A stretch of 61,836 nucleotides of DNA from JAPLZH01 sp964450345 (GTDB lineage: Bacteria > Patescibacteriota > Minisyncoccia > Phycocordibacterales > PALSA-1337), in assembly GCA_964450345.1 (NCBI GenBank), contig CAYVEL010000003.1:1-61836 (forward strand), given 5' to 3'. The notes under the pieces were generated by a model. That model did not search any database, was not told where the DNA came from, and worked only from the letters and a program-made list of their open reading frames with translations. Both the position numbers and the translations under genes were made by a program. This document shows, in pieces, positions 16,044 through 24,033 of the stretch; positions within the stretch are counted from its first letter, which is position 1; each line of letters starts with the position of its first letter.

Positions 16044-17354
16044 TTATCTATTCCCCCACTCCACATCCTGTCTAATCAGCTTCTCACCAGCTTCTTCGGG
16101 TTTGTCCATAATTTCTTTAACAATCTTTTCCATGCGGACTCCTTGAGAACCTTTAACTAGGACGATGTCTTTCTTCAATAAGAATTTATATAGGAATTCT
16201 CCAGCCTTAACAGAATCTTCAAACCAGAATGTTTTATTCTCTGGCATCTTATGGTCACGAGCACCTACTATGATTCCCTTTGATCTAATTCCTACACACA
16301 CTAATATATCGGCGATTTCAGCTACCTTCTTTCCCACTTTCTTATGCTCCTCAGTAGAGAATTTACCGAGCTCTAGCATATCTCCGAGAACTACTATCTT
16401 ACGGCCATTAGTGCTTATTTCTTTTAAAATATTAAGTGCCTCATCCACCGCTACAGGAGAAGAGTTATATGTGTCATCTATGATTACAGTCTTATTCATT
16501 CCATCAAGAACATTCATACGTCCATGTGGTGCCTTATAGTCATTAATACCGAGTAGCGCATCTGGTATATCCATTCCTACGGCCTGAGAAGTAGCTAGTG
16601 CGGAAACTATTGGATATACATGCTGATTACCTAGAAAACCATTAACGGAAACTTCTTTGAGTAAAACCTTGCTAGCAAATAGATTAAACTTCATGCCTAC
16701 AGGGTATTTAGTATTTGATCTAGTGTCATATAGAGGAGTTACTGCTTCTGCTCTAATATCAGCATATTCATCATTAATACCGAAAGTGATGACCTTTGCA
16801 TCTGGTCTGCGATCCTTCATCTTCATAATATCTCTGTCATCTGCATTCAAAATTAAAGTACCACCCTTCTTAAGAGCCTTAACTAAACAAGCCTTCTCTT
16901 CAAGCATTTCTCCACGAGAAGTGAAAAATTCTATATGAACTGGCACATCTGGAATTCTGGTCATTACTGCGATGTCTGGCTTTAACCAATGGGTCAATTT
17001 CTTAATATCACCTGGATGATCTGCACCGATTTCTAATACTAAATATTTTGGATATTCTTCTTTAAATAAAATAAGCTCGAGACCAGAAAGTAAATTCTTC
17101 ATCCAGCCGATAGGATCATTCCAAGCGTTTTCACATCCGAGTACAGTTAGAGGAACACCGATTTCACTATTAAAAGATTTCTCGCTCTTTCGAATATAAA
17201 GTTCTCTTGAAAGAAAATGGAAAATCGCGTCCTTAGTAGATGTCTTACCAACATTACCAGTGACAGCTATTATGAATGGTTTGTATTTTTTAATTACCAA
17301 AGCAGCTTCAATATTCAATAAAGCTACAACAATGGTTTTCATCAAATTTCTCAT
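16044..17354 (-). CDS. murF: UDP-MurNAc-tripeptide--D-Ala-D-Ala ligase
   Basis: The 436-residue Mur ligase joins D-Ala-D-Ala to the UDP-MurNAc tripeptide, the last cytoplasmic step of the peptide stem. The ATP loop is GNVGKTSTKD. ILNADDRDIMKMKDR lies in the central domain, and IIDDTYNSSPVAVDEAL with VVLGDMLELG marks the C-terminal domain as the MurF type. The length is normal. It works downstream of ddl (50109) and lies between ftsI and the DUF2726 gene. murE, murG, mraY and the other dcw genes are not in this window. Confidence 0.92.
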   Translation of the reverse strand: MRNLMKTIVVALLNIEAALVIKKYKPFIIAVTGNVGKTSTKDAIFHFLSRELYIRKSEKSFNSEIGVPLTVLGCENAWNDPIGWMKNLLSGLELILFKEEYPKYLVLEIGADHPGDIKKLTHWLKPDIAVMTRIPDVPVHIEFFTSRGEMLEEKACLVKALKKGGTLILNADDRDIMKMKDRRPDAKVITFGINDEYADIRAEAVTPLYDTRSNTKYPVGMKFNLFASKVLLKEVSVNGFLGNQHVYPIVSALATSQAVGMDIPDALLGINDYKAPHGRMNVLDGMNKTVIIDDTYNSSPVAVDEALNILKEISTNGRKIVVLGDMLELGKFSTEEHKKVGKKVAEIADILVCVGIRSKGIIVGARDHKMPENKTFWFEDSVKAGEFLYKFLLKKDIVLVKGSQGVRMEKIVKEIMDKPEEAGEKLIRQDVEWGNR

Positions 17355-17403
17355 TTTCTTTATTTTAATTTTATGGTTATTTTAACTATCTATCTTACCC
17401 TCT

Positions 17404-19107
17404 CTATCTATCTGGAGCTATTTCATAATATTTTATCAGAAAATTCGTTATATTCATAAAAGGATCAGTTAATGTCTCTGAGGCATACTGAGCACCTTTT
17501 GGATGAACTTGGAATAGGAATACTATGAATTTAGGGTTATAAGCTGGGAAATATCCGAAGAATGAATGTAAATATCTGTCAGTATAGTAACCTCCACCCT
17601 TAGGATCAGCCATCTGAGCGGTACCAGTCTTAGCGGCCACTGTATAACGTGGATTCTTCAATTTACCCTGTCTTAAAGTATCATCCACCACAGATACTAG
17701 CATTTTAGTAACCTTTTCAGAAGTCTCTGGTTTAATGATTTGTACCGGTGTAGCCACATCTATATCATTCTCAATACCAATACGGTAATCAATAGATTTA
17801 GCGATATGAGGCTGTACTAATTTACCGCCATTAGCGAGTACTGATAGAGCCCTAACCATTTCCATAGGTGTTAAGGAAACATTTTGACCGAAAGAAGCCG
17901 TAGCTATATCTACATCTCTACCAGAATTAAGAGGTCTTAAATCTCCTGAAATTTCATAAGGCTGGTCTATTCCTGTCTTATCATTAAACCCGAACTTATT
18001 CATATAATCTCTAAACCTCTCCTGTCCTACTTTAATAGCAATTCCAGCAGAACCCACGTTTAGTGATTGCTTCAAAACTTCTGCGATATTAATTAAACCT
18101 CTAGCTTTACCATCGAAGTTTCTAATTGTCTTCTTATTCAATACCAAAGATCCGGTATCGTTATACTGTGATTTCTCATCTATAACACCGCTATCTATCC
18201 CAATAGCCATGGTGATAGGCTTCATAATAGAACCAAGCTCGTATCTATCCTGAACCATTGAATTTTTAAAATCAGAAACGCTTCCTGCGGCGCCATAATA
18301 ATTCGGATTAAAATTAGGAATTCCTGCCATGGCATAAATCTGGCCAGTATGAGGATCCATCACCACAATACCCGCATTTTCTGGAGACCAATCCTTCGAG
18401 ATTTTTTTCAAAACATCCTCTACATAATTCTGAATTTCTCTATCTATTCCAATCACAATATCTCCTTCTAGACTTCCATCTTCTTTAACATTAGAGAAAA
18501 GATCGGCGAAGAAATTCGAGTAAACCTTCTCACCACTTCGGCTTAAAACAGATTCATAATATTTCTCTAGACCATACTGTCCTGTTAATTCATTTTCTTT
18601 ATTAAAACCTACGAATCCTAGAACGTGTGATGCCAGTGAACTGGCTGGATAATATCTCCATCTTTCTGGAACGAGAGATACGCCTGGAATTTTTAAATCA
18701 CGAATTTTAGCACCGATATCTGAATCAACCTTCTTTAAAACTACCTTTCTTTTAGACTGCGGGTCATTTGCTTTAGATATAAAATCAGTCTCAGAAATAT
18801 CTAGAAATTCATTTATTGATTTATATACAGACTTAGGATCTTTTATTAATTGAGGATTAATAATTAAATCATAACCATCTTTCACAATAGCTACTCCAGT
18901 ACGACTTCCGTCTTTATTCTCCAGCAAAATAGAACCTCTGTCGAAATAGGCTGATTCTTCTTTATAATACTGATTCTCTGCTACTCTTCTATAATAGTCA
19001 CCTTTAATAATTTGAGTATTATAAAGAGCTGCCTCAATAATTAAGACAGCGCACACAATACCCGCTAAAATAAATCTTATTCTAAATTTATAACTACTAG
19101 ATTTCAT
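17404..19107 (-). CDS. ftsI: division-type penicillin-binding protein (FtsI/PBP3)
   Basis: The product has 567 residues: an N-terminal membrane helix, a PBP dimerisation domain, and a transpeptidase domain. SxxK is in ELGSIMKPITM, SxN is in QSLNVGSAGIA and KTG is in AAKTGTAQMADPKGG. It cross-links septal peptidoglycan. It overlaps the FtsL-like gene by 11 bp and precedes murF, the usual division-cluster order, which separates it from the elongation enzyme at 26046. Confidence 0.9.
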   Translation of the reverse strand: MKSSSYKFRIRFILAGIVCAVLIIEAALYNTQIIKGDYYRRVAENQYYKEESAYFDRGSILLENKDGSRTGVAIVKDGYDLIINPQLIKDPKSVYKSINEFLDISETDFISKANDPQSKRKVVLKKVDSDIGAKIRDLKIPGVSLVPERWRYYPASSLASHVLGFVGFNKENELTGQYGLEKYYESVLSRSGEKVYSNFFADLFSNVKEDGSLEGDIVIGIDREIQNYVEDVLKKISKDWSPENAGIVVMDPHTGQIYAMAGIPNFNPNYYGAAGSVSDFKNSMVQDRYELGSIMKPITMAIGIDSGVIDEKSQYNDTGSLVLNKKTIRNFDGKARGLINIAEVLKQSLNVGSAGIAIKVGQERFRDYMNKFGFNDKTGIDQPYEISGDLRPLNSGRDVDIATASFGQNVSLTPMEMVRALSVLANGGKLVQPHIAKSIDYRIGIENDIDVATPVQIIKPETSEKVTKMLVSVVDDTLRQGKLKNPRYTVAAKTGTAQMADPKGGGYYTDRYLHSFFGYFPAYNPKFIVFLFQVHPKGAQYASETLTDPFMNITNFLIKYYEIAPDR

Positions 19108-19429
19108 TAGTAGACATAGAAACCTGTCCTACTGTCTTATTCTGTATAAAGTTTGGGTTCTTATTTAAAATAAATCCTTTCTCAACAGCAACTTCTTCGT
19201 TAATACTATTTTTAATACTGTAATATTCTGTCTCTAATTCTACTAGAGAAAGATTAACCTGATTAATATTTTTCTCAAATGACTTTTTATTAGCACCGTT
19301 AGCTACTGAGTAGTTTATGCAATAAACATATGAAGCGAATAGAGCTATCATTAGTATAAATAATGAGAAAACTATTGTTTTCATATTATTCTCACTCTTT
19401 TCTCTTATTGCGTTTATTGCCTGTGTCAT
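19097..19429 (-). CDS. FtsL-like bitopic division protein
   Basis: This is a 110-residue protein with a short cytoplasmic N-terminus, one membrane helix (TIVFSLFILMIALFASYVYC) and a heptad-like stretch (FEKNINQVNLSLVELETEYY). FtsL proteins diverge so strongly that the call rests on size, topology and position between rsmH and ftsI, where ftsL normally lies. Confidence 0.65.
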   Translation of the reverse strand: MTQAINAIREKSENNMKTIVFSLFILMIALFASYVYCINYSVANGANKKSFEKNINQVNLSLVELETEYYSIKNSINEEVAVEKGFILNKNPNFIQNKTVGQVSMSTNEI

Positions 19430-19453
19430 TTTATTAAATTTCTATTAACTTTT

Positions 19454-20431
19454 TTAATTTACTTTCTCAAAAATTCTTAATTTTGCACTTCTTGATCTTG
19501 GATTTTCTCTAAGCTCTTCTATGCTTGCTGTTATCGGTTTCTTCGTAATCTGTCTTATTAGACTTAACTTAGATTTTTCATTTATGAATCTTTTTACTAT
19601 TCTGTCTTCAATACTGTGGAATGAAATCACTGCCATTCTTCCGTCTCTATCTAGCATCTCGAATCCCTTTCTTAAAGCATCCTGTAAAGCCCCAATTTCG
19701 TCGTTTACCGTTATTCTGATGGCTTGGAAGGTCTTTGTAGCTGGATGTATTTTTCCATTCCTATAAAAGCCTGGAACCGCTTTCGAGATTATGTCTGCTA
19801 ATTCTCCTGAAGTCGTAATCGGTTTAATTTCTCTAGCCTCTACTATCGCTCTCGCTATTCTTCTAGAAAATCTTTCTTCTCCCCATCCGTAAATTATGTC
19901 TGCTATATTCGCCTCGTCCCAATCATTCACTATATGCATCGCTGTCAGATCTTCTGGTCCTAGATTCTTCTTAAAGGTCATAAGTAGAATTTCGTTTTTC
20001 TTAAAAGTGAATCCTCTTCCTGATGTTTCTAACTGGTCTGAAGAAAGTCCTAAGTCGAGCATAATTCTATTTACTTTCTCTTTACCAAGTTTTGGAAGAA
20101 CCTCATCCATATTTCTGAAATTCTCTTTTACTAAACTGAAATCTGAACTTGAGAACCCAGCTTCTTCGAAACGTTTCTTTGCTCGAAGTATTGCGTCTTC
20201 ATCTCTATCAAGACCAATAACTTCTGCACCAGCGCGTAATGCTTCGATGGCATGTCCTCCTGACCCGAGAGTTCCGTCTAGGTAAATATCACCTTTCTTG
20301 ATCTCTAATCCTTGTATTGATTCTTTTAAAAGTACTGTCTTGTGTACAAGCTTCTCATTTGAAACATTCTCACTATTCAGGCTATTCTCACCGTTCTTAC
20401 CTTTTGCATTTTTTAAAGCTTTAGTAGTCAT
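19454..20431 (-). CDS. rsmH: 16S rRNA (cytosine1402-N4)-methyltransferase
   Basis: The 325-residue product methylates N4 of C1402 in 16S rRNA. It shows HKTVLLKESIQGL, the SAM loop YLDGTLGSGGHAIEAL, LGLSSDQLETSGRGFTF and ISFHSIEDRIVKRF. The first 28 residues are an Asn/Lys-rich extension without homology that I can see. It follows mraZ by 5 nt in the classic order. Confidence 0.93.
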   Translation of the reverse strand: MTTKALKNAKGKNGENSLNSENVSNEKLVHKTVLLKESIQGLEIKKGDIYLDGTLGSGGHAIEALRAGAEVIGLDRDEDAILRAKKRFEEAGFSSSDFSLVKENFRNMDEVLPKLGKEKVNRIMLDLGLSSDQLETSGRGFTFKKNEILLMTFKKNLGPEDLTAMHIVNDWDEANIADIIYGWGEERFSRRIARAIVEAREIKPITTSGELADIISKAVPGFYRNGKIHPATKTFQAIRITVNDEIGALQDALRKGFEMLDRDGRMAVISFHSIEDRIVKRFINEKSKLSLIRQITKKPITASIEELRENPRSRSAKLRIFEKVN

Positions 20432-20436
20432 GATTT

Positions 20437-20871
20437 TTATAGCATTCCTACCTGACCTAATTTTTCTGCTAAAGTATCAGCCTGTTTCTCTACCACCTGC
20501 TTATACTCTTTCCACGCGTCCTCGTCCCAAATTTCCACTCTTGTCTGTACGCCAATCACTGAAACTTTACTAACTAGCTTTGCGCGAGACTTTAGAAAGT
20601 CTGGAACCAAAACACGACCGTTCGAATCTACATCTACCTCTACCGCACCTCCAAGAAGGAATCTGTTAAAACTTCTGCTATCTGCCTGAAGCATTGATGA
20701 ACCACTTAGCTTCTCAGAAATTTTCTTCCACTCCTTTAATGTGAATACGAATAAACAACTATCGAGACCTGGTGTAAGAACAATCTTCTTACCCATTTCG
20801 GCACGGAATTTCGCAGGGAGCGAAACTCTGTTTTTGTCATCGATTGTATGTGTGTATTCGCCGATTAACAT
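20437..20871 (-). CDS. mraZ: transcriptional regulator MraZ
   Basis: The 144-residue AbrB-like protein has two repeats: MLIGEYTHTIDDKNRVSLPAK with FRAEMGKKIVLTPGLDSCLFV, and GGAVEVDVDSNGRVLVPDFL. MraZ represses its own division operon by binding direct repeats near the promoter, and such repeats are visible just upstream (20922-20968). It is first in the operon mraZ-rsmH-ftsL-like-ftsI-murF. Confidence 0.95.
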   Translation of the reverse strand: MLIGEYTHTIDDKNRVSLPAKFRAEMGKKIVLTPGLDSCLFVFTLKEWKKISEKLSGSSMLQADSRSFNRFLLGGAVEVDVDSNGRVLVPDFLKSRAKLVSKVSVIGVQTRVEIWDEDAWKEYKQVVEKQADTLAEKLGQVGML

Positions 20872-20921
20872 TTTTATTTTTAAGTAGAATTTTTTAGTAA
20901 ATTTATTCGCGAAAATTCATT

Positions 20922-20975
20922 TACCACTTCATCCCACTCATCTATAATTTTATACCACTTTCACCCACGATGCAA
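20922..20975 (-). promoter_or_regulatory. mraZ promoter with four MraZ boxes
   Basis: On the minus strand TTGCAT (20970-20975), 17 nt and TAAAAT (20947-20952) form the promoter. GTGGGT (20963-20968) and GTGGTA (20953-20958) lie inside the spacer, exactly 10 nt apart. GTGGGA (20932-20937) and GTGGTA (20922-20927), also 10 nt apart, lie downstream of the start point. The pairs are 21 nt from each other, so all four boxes sit on about the same helix face. This fits known MraZ operators made of TGGGN repeats and predicts autorepression. Confidence 0.8.
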
Positions 20976-21009
20976 CACAAAAGTGCATTTAAATGTGGAT
21001 TACTTTCAC

Positions 21010-21067
21010 AAAAATTCCCATTATTTTCCAAGACGATTTTAAGTCTCCGAAAATAATGGGAATTTTT
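21010..21067. repeat. intergenic hairpin with conserved loop, copy 1
   Basis: A 19-bp perfect stem (AAAAATTCCCATTATTTTC and its complement) closes a 20-nt loop containing GACGATTTTAAGTCT. T-tracts follow on both strands, so it could end transcription both ways, yet it lies between divergent genes (mraZ and the porin-like gene). A second hairpin at 43788-43849 has a different stem but nearly the same loop. Confidence 0.7.
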
Positions 21068-21160
21068 ATTTTTTAAACTTAAATTACTAAAAAATATGGT
21101 AATTTATTATAAATATTTATATTGACATTACGTCTAAAGTATGCTTTTGTTATAGATGGG

Positions 21161-21188
21161 TATCCTCCATAATTAAACATGGAGGATA
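21161..21188 (+). promoter_or_regulatory. hairpin burying the Shine-Dalgarno before the porin-like gene
   Basis: TATCCTCCAT (21161-21170) and ATGGAGGATA (21179-21188) are a perfect 10-bp inverted repeat with an 8-nt loop. The right arm holds GGAGGA, so the folded leader would hide the ribosome-binding site. GGAGGA is 7 nt before a TTG at 21194 that opens a 32-codon leader frame ending at 21292, overlapping the porin gene start in another frame. TTGACA at 21122-21127 may be the -35, but no -10 at proper distance is clear. Confidence 0.5.
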
Positions 21189-21227
21189 AAACTTTGAAAA
21201 ATCAAAAACTAGCGGATTACACACATT

Positions 21228-21974
21228 ATGAAACTCAAAATCCTCGCGGTGTTGGCCACTTTCGGCCTTCTTCTCTCAGCTGTAGCCAGTGAAGAAAAAT
21301 CTTGGTCTGGGTGCGCCTCGACTGAGTTCGTCTCACAATACCTCGGTTTTGGAAACGGCGCCGTCTTCTACGACAAACCGATGTTCCATACCGATATTTC
21401 ACTTCAACACAAATCCGGTTTTCATGGAGATGTCTGGTGGGGCACCGGCCTCAACGACAACTTCTCTGGAGGCTTCGATGACGAATGGGATTGGAATTTA
21501 GGTTATGCCAATAGCTTTCGTGGGTTTACCTACGATGTTGGCGTTGGGTATTGGGATATTTACAATGTGTTCTCTGATTCAAAAGAGGACATTCTGCATC
21601 CGAATATCAAGATCGGTTATCCGATCAATCTGAATACAAACCTTTCGTTAGTGGTGACCCCCTACATTCAATGGGAAGGTTACTATCTACCGTTTGGAAG
21701 CAAGTTGAGTGATGGGACCCTGACAACTATCGGCTCACAGTATTCCATCCAATTCAACGAAATCGTCTCTTCATCGGGACTTACAGCAATTGGTTTTGAT
21801 GACGGGGGGTTTGATATGGAATCCGGCTTGATTTGGAAGGCTTATGCGAATCTCGAATTCGCTATTAGCAAATCAGTCAGACTGCAGATTCCAACATTCA
21901 AAATATATGTTCCGATAGATATCGACCGTGATACGGAGACGGTATACGGGGCAAGTATTTCCTACAGTTTTTAA
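21228..21974 (+). CDS. signal-peptide protein resembling a TorF-type outer-membrane beta-barrel
   Basis: The product has 248 residues. It begins with a signal peptide (MKLKILAVLATFGLLLSAVA). The mature part is made of alternating beta strands with many aromatic and Gly residues (TEFVSQYLGFGNGAVFYDKP, FRGFTYDVGVGYWDIYNV) and ends in ISYSF. A C-terminal Phe is the hallmark of outer-membrane barrels, and the pattern recalls the TorF putative porins. CPR cells are thought to lack an outer membrane, so the gene is unexpected. GC is higher than in neighbouring operons, which fits transfer. The barrel assignment is pattern-based. Confidence 0.6.
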   Translation: MKLKILAVLATFGLLLSAVASEEKSWSGCASTEFVSQYLGFGNGAVFYDKPMFHTDISLQHKSGFHGDVWWGTGLNDNFSGGFDDEWDWNLGYANSFRGFTYDVGVGYWDIYNVFSDSKEDILHPNIKIGYPINLNTNLSLVVTPYIQWEGYYLPFGSKLSDGTLTTIGSQYSIQFNEIVSSSGLTAIGFDDGGFDMESGLIWKAYANLEFAISKSVRLQIPTFKIYVPIDIDRDTETVYGASISYSF

Positions 21975-21987
21975 AACCTTGAACATC

Positions 21988-22028
21988 ACACCCTCGGCGA
22001 CCTTTAGTCGCCGAGGGTGTTTCATTTA
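21988..22028 (+). terminator. terminator after the porin-like gene
   Basis: A 14-bp perfect stem (ACACCCTCGGCGAC / GTCGCCGAGGGTGT) with a CTTTA loop is followed by TTCATTTATT. Confidence 0.9.
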
Positions 22029-22052
22029 TTAAACTAAATTATATATTTGATT

Positions 22053-23006
22053 TTATTGATACAGAGGTAGATCGAACTTACTTATTTCATCATTATAAAA
22101 AGTATTGGTATAAGGTGAATATGTTGATACATTTATAACGTTCTCTTTCGGATTAAAAGTATAAATTCGGAGCTTACCATCACCACCTTTCTCCTGTGCT
22201 TGATAATCCTGTAAAACTTGGAATACATATCCCCCGCAACTATTTTCACTTTCCACTAGATTTTCTCCACGAGCATCATGAAAGTGTCCTGATAAGACTA
22301 ATTTGATTGAACAATTTTTTGAAATTAATTTATTCCATATATCGAGACCGGTATTTCCATCTTTACTATAACTTCTTATATTTTCTGGAGTTCTGGAAGT
22401 ATCTGATAAATATTTATGTGTCGTAAAGATTGTATATATATTTGGATTTTCTTTTATAACTTTTTCAGCCCAAGAAAGTGCATCATTTGATGGCTCAATA
22501 CCTAAGTTAACAAACATGATTTTAAAACCATTCGGACTAATTATCTGATAGTTATTTACATTATCGTCAGAACCACCCTTATACCATGAATATTTTGAGA
22601 AGAAATCCTTTGAAAAATTAGCTGAGTATGATTTGAAACCAGACTCTTTTACAAGTGGTACTTCTGAATCATGATTTCCTGGAATTACGTTATATGGCAC
22701 CTTCCCATCAAGCTTACTCATACATCTTTTAGCAGTCTCCCACTGTTTAGGTATCTTTCCACCATCATTAACAATATCACCAAGCTGACTAACGAAAACA
22801 ATATTTAATTTCTTAATATTATTAACTATCCATTCTGTCTGTGAACAAAAGATGTCTGGGTGTGATTCAGAATAAAACTGAGTATCTGGTAAGACCACCA
22901 CCGTGAAAGATCCTTTCGGCATTTTATTCGTATTAAATACATAATAAAGAGCGAAAAGTAACGTGATTATTACTAATACAATTAAATATTTTAGAGCTTT
23001 TAACAT
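22053..23006 (-). CDS. membrane-anchored calcineurin-like phosphoesterase
   Basis: The product has 317 residues. A membrane helix (MLKALKYLIVLVIITLLFAL) is followed by a metallophosphatase domain with all metal motifs: PDTQFY, GDIVN, GNHD, TTHKY and GHFHDAR. It probably acts outside the membrane, but the substrate is unknown. A longer frame to 23030 is rejected because TATAAT (23014-23019) lies 7 nt before the ATG at 23006, with TTAATT as -35 at 17-nt spacing. Confidence 0.85.
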   Translation of the reverse strand: MLKALKYLIVLVIITLLFALYYVFNTNKMPKGSFTVVVLPDTQFYSESHPDIFCSQTEWIVNNIKKLNIVFVSQLGDIVNDGGKIPKQWETAKRCMSKLDGKVPYNVIPGNHDSEVPLVKESGFKSYSANFSKDFFSKYSWYKGGSDDNVNNYQIISPNGFKIMFVNLGIEPSNDALSWAEKVIKENPNIYTIFTTHKYLSDTSRTPENIRSYSKDGNTGLDIWNKLISKNCSIKLVLSGHFHDARGENLVESENSCGGYVFQVLQDYQAQEKGGDGKLRIYTFNPKENVINVSTYSPYTNTFYNDEISKFDLPLYQ

Positions 23007-23013
23007 GGAATAT

Positions 23014-23059
23014 ATTATAACACTGAACACTTCTTAAATTAATTCGCCCGTGTTATAGT
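23014..23059. promoter_or_regulatory. divergent promoters of phosphoesterase and small membrane protein
   Basis: Minus strand: TTAATT (23037-23042), 17 nt, TATAAT (23014-23019). Plus strand: extended -10 TGT-TATAGT (23051-23059). The first transcript has no leader; the second has a roughly 20-nt leader that carries a Shine-Dalgarno. Confidence 0.6.
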
Positions 23060-23084
23060 CACCTAAATAGAAAGGAGTTCTTGT

Positions 23085-23330
23085 ATGCAAAAACACCCAA
23101 ACATGACGAACGAAGAGTTGGTAACCATGAAAAAAGAAGAAGACTCAATGAAGAGTATCAGTTGGTTTTTTATCATTCTTTTAACCATTCTGATGATCAT
23201 TTCTTTGTTTCTTAAAAAATACGGTTTGGCAACACTATTTATGGTGTTAAGCCTAGTATTCATGGCTTGCCTAAATGGTATCTACGAAAAAAACGATGAG
23301 AAGAGCGATGGTGCAGAAGGTGGACCTTAA
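23085..23330 (+). CDS. small two-helix membrane protein
   Basis: The 81-residue orphan protein has a charged N-terminus, two hydrophobic helices (SISWFFIILLTILMIISLFL and LATLFMVLSLVFMACLNGIY) and an acidic, Gly-rich tail. The Shine-Dalgarno AAAGGAG (23071-23077) is 7 nt before the ATG. The gene has its own promoter and terminator. No family is recognised. Confidence 0.7.
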   Translation: MQKHPNMTNEELVTMKKEEDSMKSISWFFIILLTILMIISLFLKKYGLATLFMVLSLVFMACLNGIYEKNDEKSDGAEGGP

Positions 23331-23359
23331 ATACTCTTCGTGGAGACCGCAGTCAAAAC

Positions 23360-23400
23360 AAAACCGCCAACTAATCGTAAGGTGTTGGCGGTTTTAATTT
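23360..23400. terminator. bidirectional terminator
   Basis: AAAACCGCCAAC / GTTGGCGGTTTT is a 12-bp perfect stem with T-rich sequence on both sides. It separates the small membrane protein gene (+) from the end of the greA-lysS-CYTH operon (-). Confidence 0.85.
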
Positions 23401-23443
23401 TTTAGAAATTTTTAGAATCTTTATCTTTACTCACTAATTTATT

Positions 23444-23998
23444 TTATAGTTTTATTTTATGAATTTTAGCGTAGATTAAAGTATCGTATCCATTCATTAC
23501 CCTATCAGTTCTCTTAATTCCCAAGGTTTCAAGGAAGCAAAATAGTTTTTCCTGCACTTTTTCACCATCAGCTTTTTCGTTTGTAATCTCTTCTACTTCC
23601 ATAAATTTACCCAAACCTCTTACATCGTCTACACAAATTTCCCAACCATTATATTTAGTCTTAATTCTTGTCTTGTGAACTCTAACCTCCTCCTTATATC
23701 CCAACATCTCGATAATAGATCTAGTCTCTTTAGCATCATCTACTAAAATTTCATGTTCTATAGAATCTAATTCATTTTTTAGAGATTTTTTAACCGTAAA
23801 TAATATTTTGTTATTTGCTTTTCTAATTCTTAAAATATTTTCTCCTGGATGATGTTTAGTAAACGGACCACTATAATTAGCAAATATTATATCGTCCTGA
23901 ACTATTGGTTTGGTCATTTTACAGCCAAGTTTTTTAAGTTTAGCAATGACAGATTTCGCACTCTTTATTTTAGCTTTTACTTCAATCTCTTTTTTCAT
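23444..23998 (-). CDS. CYTH domain protein (class IV adenylate cyclase-like)
   Basis: The product has 184 residues. The start EIEVKAKI carries the ExExK signature of CYTH enzymes, followed by Arg/Lys/Glu-rich strands (NILRIRKANNKILFTVKK, WEICVDDVRGLGKFMEVEEI). These tunnel-fold enzymes act on triphosphates (CyaB cyclase, thiamine triphosphatase or tripolyphosphatase); the substrate cannot be told. It is the last gene of the greA-lysS operon. Confidence 0.82.
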   Translation of the reverse strand: MKKEIEVKAKIKSAKSVIAKLKKLGCKMTKPIVQDDIIFANYSGPFTKHHPGENILRIRKANNKILFTVKKSLKNELDSIEHEILVDDAKETRSIIEMLGYKEEVRVHKTRIKTKYNGWEICVDDVRGLGKFMEVEEITNEKADGEKVQEKLFCFLETLGIKRTDRVMNGYDTLIYAKIHKIKL

Positions 23999-24033
23999 AA
24001 TAATTTACATTAAACAAAAAGTCTTTATTTATA

